Program-made: the position numbers and the translations under genes | The notes under the pieces: generated by a model | Told to the model about the DNA's origin: nothing | Database searches by the model: none | What the model saw: only the letters and a program-made list of their open reading frames with translations | Shown: piece by piece, positions 57,971 through 64,000 of the stretch | Layout of the letters: each line of letters opens with the position of its first letter | How positions within the stretch are numbered: the stretch's first letter is position 1 | Assembly (NCBI GenBank): GCA_016617855.1 | Contig: JAECUM010033182.1 | Location: 1 to 64,000 of the forward strand | Length of the DNA: 64,000 nt | DNA from: Megalonaias nervosa | Taxonomy: Eukaryota; Mollusca; Bivalvia; Unionida; Unionidae | Direction: 5' to 3'

Positions 57971-58602
57971 TGAAGTTCAAAATCCGAATGCACATGTACC
58001 AGGTAGTATACTACTGGAATTCCAACATGTGAGAATCATGTTTACAAAGGAATACTTATATCATTTCTGAAAAAAGTTGACATAAATGCATGGCACCTTT
58101 TAGTGTTTATATATGGAGACCACCAACGTCAAGACAAGTTCAATATTACATTTAAAAGTACAGATTTAAATTAAAAAACAAATTTACATGAACCAAATTA
58201 AAATGTAATAATTTACATTCAAAACTGTCATAGAAATACAAACAAATCAAATTTAAAGAAAGAAAATCTAGTCTCCTAACACTACTTTAACATGCATACA
58301 TACATTTTTTAGACTCAGAGTGTTTTGCCTGATATAGTACAATTGTCAGAAGAATTAAAACAGCTCAATGCATGAATTAATTTCACTTTCCATTTCTGGG
58401 TTTCCATGAGACTATTTGCCCAAACTATAGATCCAAATTATGACACTGTTTGAATTATTACCTTTGATTTTTTTTCCAAGGAGCAGAAAGGTCACAACAA
58501 AATCTGCAACTGGACTTTCTGCTATCTTTCCATCCAGAAATGCAACTTAACTATTTAACTAATCAAATTGTTATAAAATTCTAAACATGAACAAAGTGTA
58601 CT
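57971..58602. other. Non-coding stretch
   Basis: AT-rich. It contains the 3' flank of the minus-strand exon ending at 58,603. I see no AATAAA in the first hundred bases after the stop. Confidence 0.45.
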
Positions 58603-58994
58603 TTATAGACAGGTTTTATGGTAAATGGTTTCCCCAAACATATCTGTATATTCACCTGAGCCATGAAGTGTCAAAGCAATCCTTTTCATGCTATAAATAC
58701 TGGCTGTTTCAAGAATCTTCACATACAAGTCCCTGAGTTTCTGAGCTGTGTTCTCATCCATAATGGTTATCCTTCTTGACTCCATAATGGCCACAAGAAC
58801 AAATTTTGACTTGAGATAGCCTGGCTCCAAAAGGACAAGAACATCTCCTACTGAAGGATGTTGTCTCTTTCTGAAAATGAAGGTAAAATATTCTTTCTTA
58901 AGTTCATTCAACATGAAGGACATCATATCTTCATTTTCTGACTGATCTACTACTACCAGCAAACACTTTTCCATAAGAAATTGTTTTCTTCTGT
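58603..58994 (-). CDS. Terminal exon resembling the C-terminal half of a macro domain
   Basis: On minus the acceptor is TTTTGTTGACAG (exon from 58,994, phase 1) and the stop is TAA at 58,603-58,605, giving about 130 codons. The order of blocks fits the second half of a macro (ADP-ribose-binding) fold: GDVLVLLEPGYLKSKFVLVA (strand after GD), then NTAQKLRDLYVKILETASIY (helix), then MKRIALTLHGSGEYTDM, which is like the IALP-x-GTG-xYG strand and loop. The first half, with the GD-I-x-N loop, would have to come from upstream exons outside what I can identify. Macro domains occur with Deltex-type RINGs in PARP9/DTX3L-type complexes, so the location near RING exons on the same strand is suggestive. 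The family call is moderate. Confidence 0.62.
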
Positions 58995-59004
58995 CTGTCA
59001 ACAA

Positions 59005-59969
59005 AAGAAAGTTTAAAAAAATCTTTTGTTTATCAACATGTATCCCAAAGTAACTTTGGAAAATAAAATAAAACTTACACTTACCTCATGCCTAACCTAC
59101 AGGAAAATATAACAGTACATGAAATAATAGTCAACAAATTCTTTCATCTTACACTACTTGTAAATGAGCTTATAATAATTATCGGCAGCAATGGATATAT
59201 CTAACATATTTTGTTCAACATTATATCAATGGCCAATCATTGGGGCAGTGTGATTCTCTTGATCAAAGTATCTTTCTTCAAACACCTAGAATGTGTTCCA
59301 TTTTGCCTAAATAATCACTAGAAGTGAGAACTTACAGCAAAGATGGAAATTGTCACTGTCCATTTCAGGCATAATTTTGCATGAATTATACAACTGTAGT
59401 TTATGTTATAATTAATGTGCTTTGTTGGTTATTGCATTTTTAACACATTACAAAAAAATACCAAGCAACCAACCCAGGTTTGCAAGGGTGAGTATCAAAC
59501 CTTCAACCCTTAGATTAAGAATTTGATGATCTAACAATGGTGCTACCATGGCTCCCTTATCATCTAATTAAACATGTTTTTTGGAAGGAAACTCCAAGAG
59601 CTGTTCCAAAATAATGCTAATGAACCATTTCAAAAATGAGTATATCAGCATGATAGTAAACCATGCCATAAAATCAAACCAATACTAATGGTTCAGATAA
59701 AAAGAAACTGATACTCTCAAGCATATGTCTAGTGTATATAATTTCAGAACAAGTCCATTACTGGTAGCCGCTTATGTCATATTTTATTTTTCCTATACTG
59801 AATTATGTAAGGAAAGTCATTAGTGCCACAATAGCATATAAGTTGCGATGTCTGGTAACTCATACATTAATGATGCTCATTTATTCTAGCATTATTTGAC
59901 TACTGAATTTGTTCAAGATCTTTTTGATTTAATGCTACATAGCAAGTATCATCTGATTCTGTTTAAAAA
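59005..59969. other. Non-coding stretch with a SINE-like fragment
   Basis: No exon was recognised. At 59,475-59,560, read on minus, GAGCCATGGTAGCACCATTG and GGTTGAAGGTTTGATACTC look like a worn tRNA-type SINE head; there are no clear ends. Confidence 0.4.
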
Positions 59970-60010
59970 CAAGAGGCTCAAGTGGGCCTGATATAACTCA
60001 CCTGTCATAT
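59970..60010 (+). repeat. Start of a mollusc-type dispersed repeat
   Basis: AACAAGAGGCTCAAGTGGGC followed by CTGATATAACTCACCTGTCA matches the opening block at 28,300. The downstream part is short and unclear. Confidence 0.6.
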
Positions 60011-60464
60011 CTCACTGTACTGAACTGATAGAAGATGACTTAATTAGCTTGTTGATTATGCATAAAGATATTATGATGCTAAAGTCGACACTGTATGATG
60101 ATATAGATAATGTTGATTTATTTTGAACAAGCAAAGATGCTGGCTGCTGATCAAGATCCAGTCACCAAACGTAAGCACAATATAGTCCATTTTAAATAAT
60201 AACTATAATCAAACACAAGTATTTAAAAGGACTCGTTTTAATTTGTGATGCTGAATGATTAAACTGAATAAAATCTTGTTCTTGCTACTATCATTTCAAT
60301 ATTTTCTACATCTGTGGGAATGTGAACAAAGTGATATAATGACTTAGAACATGTACTATCATTTCATGTTGTTGGGAATATAAGCTAAAAGTGTCCTTTT
60401 ATATATCAGGAGTCAATCAAGGGTATATTTTCAATCAGACAACAGCATTGGTAAGGTGTATGAT
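60011..60464. other. AT-rich non-coding stretch
   Basis: I see no gene or clear repeat. Confidence 0.5.
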
Positions 60465-60935
60465 AATGACTGTCAGTTGACTGGCAGTACTGATATAATA
60501 ACTCTCAGATGACTGCCAGTATCGTGATATAATAACTGTCAGTTGACTGCCAGTAATGTGATATAATAACTGTCAGTTGACTGCCAGTACTGATATAATA
60601 ATTGTCAGTTGCCTGACAGCATTGTGATATAATAACTGTCAGTTGCCTGCCAAAATTGTGATGTAATCCTTCTCAGTTGCCTGCCAGCATTGTGAACTGT
60701 CAGCTGAATGCCTGTATTGTGATATAATAATTGTCAGTTGCCTGCCAGTATTGTGATATAATAACTGTCAGTTGCCTGCCAGTATTGTGACATAATAATT
60801 GTTACCTGCCAGTATTGTGATATAATAACTGTCAGTTGTTTGCCAGAACTGTAATAATTGTTAGTTGCCTGCCAGTATTGTGATATAATAATTGTCAGTT
60901 GCCTGCCAGTATTGCAATATAATAATTGTCAGCAC
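60465..60935 (+). repeat. Minisatellite, about 34 bp, about 13 units
   Basis: The unit is TAATAACTGTCAGTTGCCTG followed by CCAGTATTGTGATA. Several units are shortened, and TGACTGCC replaces TGCCTGCC in the first third, so the array shows a gradient of variants. Confidence 0.92.
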
Positions 60936-61176
60936 AACTGTATAAACAATTAAACAACACAGCTTCTCTGTAACTCCTGTAGCAGGAAATTAAATGAGAA
61001 CATTAGTTTAGTTTACAATAATAATGATAAACTAGACAGATGATCAAAGCACATATTGTGTACAAAGACAATATGTACTATATATTACAAGATGAACAAT
61101 ATATTAAGGGATAGATCATAAGACCATAAGTATAAGTATGGCAGTGACAAAAAAAACAAGGTTTGTGTGTTCATGT
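60936..61176. other. Non-coding flank of gypsy copy 3
   Basis: The 20 bp next to the LTR (minus: ACATGAACACACAAACCTT) nearly match the 20 bp after the copy 1 LTR (6,859-6,877). Beyond that the two sites differ. Confidence 0.6.
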
Positions 61177-62112
61177 TGTTATGTGACAAGGCTCGTACAA
61201 AGTAACAAAGAAAAGAGTGAAGCCAACAAGCTTTGTATATTTAAACAGAATAATTTATTTCCCTAGAAAACACAGTAAAAATATGAAAAAGGACTTAGAG
61301 TTTGTGAATATAATCCAACAATTAATCATGGAATTTTAAAAAATATAAGTCCTATCACTAAAAAGTTCTAAAATGAATCGAAGTTTGAATCCCAATGAAG
61401 TTCCAAAATGGAAGGTGATGATGTCAGATGAGGTCGTTGTACTGATGTCAACAGGTCCTCGTTGAATCACAATTTATAATGTTCCAGTTTAGAATTCCAT
61501 AATAAATTTCCAATAAGTGTCTTTCTCCAATAATTTTGATGAAGGAGAGTATTTTCCAGAATGAATAAATTATTTTAAATACAAAAATCAACTCTGATGG
61601 CAACAACAATACAAATACCTTGAGCCTGAAGGTATATTTTTACGACTGACAAAATCTCTACAAAATGTCTGTTTTAACCCACGATTTTAGATCACATGAT
61701 GGCTCACATGGTCACCCAGTTGGAACAATGCAGTTAAAGTACACAGCCTTTAGACATGTACGCTATGGAAGAACTTAATTCTACAAAACAAATCTTACTC
61801 TAAGATTCAATAAAAAAAAGTTGTTTACAAACTAGAGCTATCACGCAGGCCGAACATGACCTTGATAATGACCAATCATTTTCACTCAGTGTTTACGAAT
61901 TTCTGAACCATGGTCAAGAACTAGGTCAGCTAAATATACAATGTTGCAACACTACTGCGTTTTTATCATGTCAAAACAGAAAACTGAATTTTTGAAAAAA
62001 AGTCAAATCCAGTGAATAAAATCATCATTACAATAACATGTAATGAAATAAAAATAAAATGAAAGAGAATTTAAAACTAACACACAAGTAATTAAATTAC
62101 ATATACGTAACA
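61177..62112 (-). repeat. 3' LTR of gypsy copy 3 (936 bp)
   Basis: On minus it starts TGTTACGTATATG at 62,112 and ends GTCACATAACA at 61,177. The reverse of GGAAATAAATTATTCTG is at about 61,243-61,264, the polyadenylation region. The polypurine tract CTTTATAGGGGAAG is at 62,113-62,126. Minus frame 62,003-62,311 runs from RNase H leftovers into the LTR and is not a gene. Confidence 0.88.
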
Positions 62113-62249
62113 CTTCCCCTATAAAGAAAAAAGAAAGATTTATATAATAACGCTTTCTTTTTACCATAAGTAAATTATACATGAGGTAAAACAAAATTAC
62201 ATAAGAAGAACTCTTATGAATTATACAAAGTGTACATGAAATAATATTT

Positions 62250-62705
62250 CTATACATGGGAAAGTGGATCTGCAAATAAATTGTCTTTTCCCTTGATGTG
62301 CCTGATGTCAAGATTATAGTCTTGTAACAACAAACTAAACCTTAATAATCTCTGATTATTATTTTTCATCTTGTCGATGAAAGTAAGGTGGTTGTGATCA
62401 CTAAACACAACAACCGGAGAAGGAGCTGAACTAATGTAAACTTCAAAATGCTGTAATGCTAATATTAAAGCCAAACATTCCTTCTCGATTGTTGAGTAAT
62501 TTCTTTGGTGCTTATTTAATTTCTTAGAGAAACAGCACAATGGGTGATCAACACCATTTCTATCTTCTTGAATCAATACTGCTCCAAACCCTAACATCAC
62601 TTGCATCCACAGTTTAAATGGTTGACTGAAATCTGGAGCTGTAAGAACTGGTGCACCTTTACATATGGCCTTTAACCTATCAAAAGCATCCTGACATTTT
62701 TCAGT
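62250..62705 (-). pseudogene. RNase H of gypsy copy 3
   Basis: The open frame 62,606-62,250 has AVLIQEDRNGVDHP, STIEKECLALILAL, VVVFSDHNHL and RHIKGKDNLFADPLSHV. The block with the first catalytic Asp (VDASD in the other copies) is lost to a frame change just upstream of 62,606. The unopened part continues upstream to the TGA at 62,706-62,708. Confidence 0.85.
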
Positions 62706-63417
62706 TCAAAGAAACTTGCTTTTCTTGCTCAACAAGTTTGTCAGGGGTTCAGCAATATTAGAAAAATTGGAACAAACTTTCCGATAGTATCCAACCATAC
62801 CTAAAAATTGCATCAGTTGCTTTTTACTGACAGGCACAGGGAAATCAGAGATAGCCTTGACCTTAGCATCTATAGGTTTAACTTGTCCATGTCGCACAAT
62901 ATGTCCTAGCACGGCAGAACTCACTGTTAGATAAATTGATTGTCAAACTTACATCAACGAGTCTGTCAAAGAATTTCCAAATTGTTGCTAGATGTTCTTT
63001 CCAGGTGTTGTTGTAGACAATGACACCATCAATGTAAGCATCACAATTATCTAGACCAGAGGTAATCATATTCATCATACATTGAAAAGTACTTGGAGAA
63101 CCCTTCATCCTGAATGGCATTACTTTATATTGATAGAGTCCATCTGGAGTCACAAATGCCGAAATTTCCTTTGCTCTTTCCGTTAGTAGAACTTGCCAAA
63201 ATCCTTTTAGAAGGTCAAATTTGGTGATATACTTGGCATTTACAATTTTATCAATACAATCATCGATTCTTGGTAATGGAAATGAATCTATTTTTCTCAC
63301 ACTGTTCACCTTCCTATCATCAGTGCACATACAGAAAGTTTTATCTGGTTTCGGAACAAGTATACATGGCCAACTCCAATCACTCTTACTGGGCTCTATG
63401 AAATCATTCTCCAGCAA
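62706..63417 (-). pseudogene. Reverse transcriptase of gypsy copy 3
   Basis: The frame 63,417-62,878 has LVPKPDKTFCMCTDDRK, the SFPLPRIDDCIDK block, KFDLLKGFWQV and SPSTFQCMMN. The catalytic motif reads YIDG (63,025-63,036) instead of YIDD. Near 62,910 a 14-bp deletion between two CTAG words shifts the frame. The second frame (62,924-62,706) continues with GHIVRHGQVKPIDAKV and QFLGMVGYYRKVCSNFS up to the shared TGA. It is inactive. Confidence 0.87.
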
Positions 63418-63789
63418 ATACTGAATTTCTTTTTCAAATATTCCTGTTTGAGAGGGTTCATCCTGTGTGGGTGTTGTTTCACAGGTTTAGAATTCACAAT
63501 TTCAGTGTCATGAAAAATTTTGTTTGTCCTTGTAGGAACATCTCGAAATAGTGCTCATATTCAAACAATAACTGTTTAAGTTCATTCCTTTCTTGTTGTT
63601 GCAAATGCGAAAGTTTCTGGTCCAGATCATTCATAATTTCTGAATTCCACAGATTTGTTGCTCCAAAATCAGTACAGTCCGATTGAATTTCTTCACTTAA
63701 ATCCTCAGTTGGTGGGACAGGTAAAACTAAATTAATTGCATGATTTACCTGGCTATCTCTGTCAATATACTAGTACTCCATTAATTTAT

Positions 63790-64000
63790 TTAGATCAGAG
63801 TACTAATATTATAGCTTAACTCATTCATTTTCTTCTTAACTTTGTAAGGGCCGTAATACCTAATTTGAAGAAAATTTTGAAGAATGAGCAAGAGAGAAAG
63901 AACTCTATTACTGGACTCAAAAGTTCTCTCCATTAAAGTTCTGTGAAACCATAATTTCATTTTTGACTTGAATTGCTGAATGCCAAATTCAAGCATAACT
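63790..64000 (-). pseudogene. Integrase C-terminal part of gypsy copy 3
   Basis: The frame reads MLEFGIQQFKSKMKLWFHRT, then LMERTFESSNRVLSLLLILQ and IRYYGPYKVKKKMNELSYN. The stretch with the catalytic Glu is missing at the same junction (about 63,952-63,968) as in copy 1. The linker to RT lies at 63,418-63,789. Confidence 0.83.

Larger units (their letters stand above)
61177..64000 (-). mobile_element. Ty3/gypsy retrotransposon copy 3, minus strand, runs off the window
   Basis: On minus: end of integrase (from beyond 64,000), linker, RT, RNase H, polypurine tract and 3' LTR. The order is the same as in copy 1. It is close in sequence to copy 1 over LTR and pol. It shares with copy 1 the integrase-core deletion and with copies 1 and 2 the TGA between RT and RNase H. 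The 5' part is outside the window. Confidence 0.88.

Overview
This is an AT-rich stretch of an animal nuclear genome, most likely a lophotrochozoan and probably a bivalve mollusc. The main reasons are: spliced, phase-matched exons of a RING/Deltex-like family; tRNA-headed SINEs of the mollusc type with a CA-rich or (caa)n tail; dispersed repeats starting with an AAGAGGCCC-type block; and Ty3/gypsy and DIRS retroelements. No bacterial gene, CRISPR array, rRNA or autonomous tRNA gene is visible. The species is an inference.

Layout. 1-2,180: degraded repeats. 2,200-9,244: two head-to-tail, 5'-truncated Ty3/gypsy copies on +. 9,798-16,740: LTR-like repeats (one a clean solo LTR), a SINE, and a 59-bp minisatellite split by an LTR-like insertion. 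20,935-43,207 and 58,603-58,994: exons on the minus strand encoding coiled coils, RING fingers, a Lys-rich linker and a macro-like terminal exon. They sit in long introns full of microsatellites, SINEs and dispersed repeats. 43,470-46,150: an internally deleted DIRS copy. 46,988-47,523: a 268-bp tandem duplication with no mismatch that I can see. 48,151-51,749: a 3.6-kb imperfect inverted repeat. 52,357-57,970: a nearly complete but decayed DIRS element with inverted termini and an internal complementary region. 61,177-64,000: a third gypsy copy on minus, running off the window.

The host genes: every internal exon boundary I could place is phase 1, so the exons could be combined in several ways. 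The two RING-RING exons at 33.1 and 34.1 kb are a tandem duplicate. The 34.1-kb copy is intact and the 33.1-kb copy has a 2-bp frameshift. Both carry the Deltex-type RING-to-DTC junction but stop before the DTC domain. Which exons are joined in real transcripts cannot be decided from DNA alone.

The mobile part: the gypsy family has integrase upstream of reverse transcriptase (Gmr1-like order). Its copies share the same lesions, which suggests a defective master copied in trans. I see no intact autonomous element.
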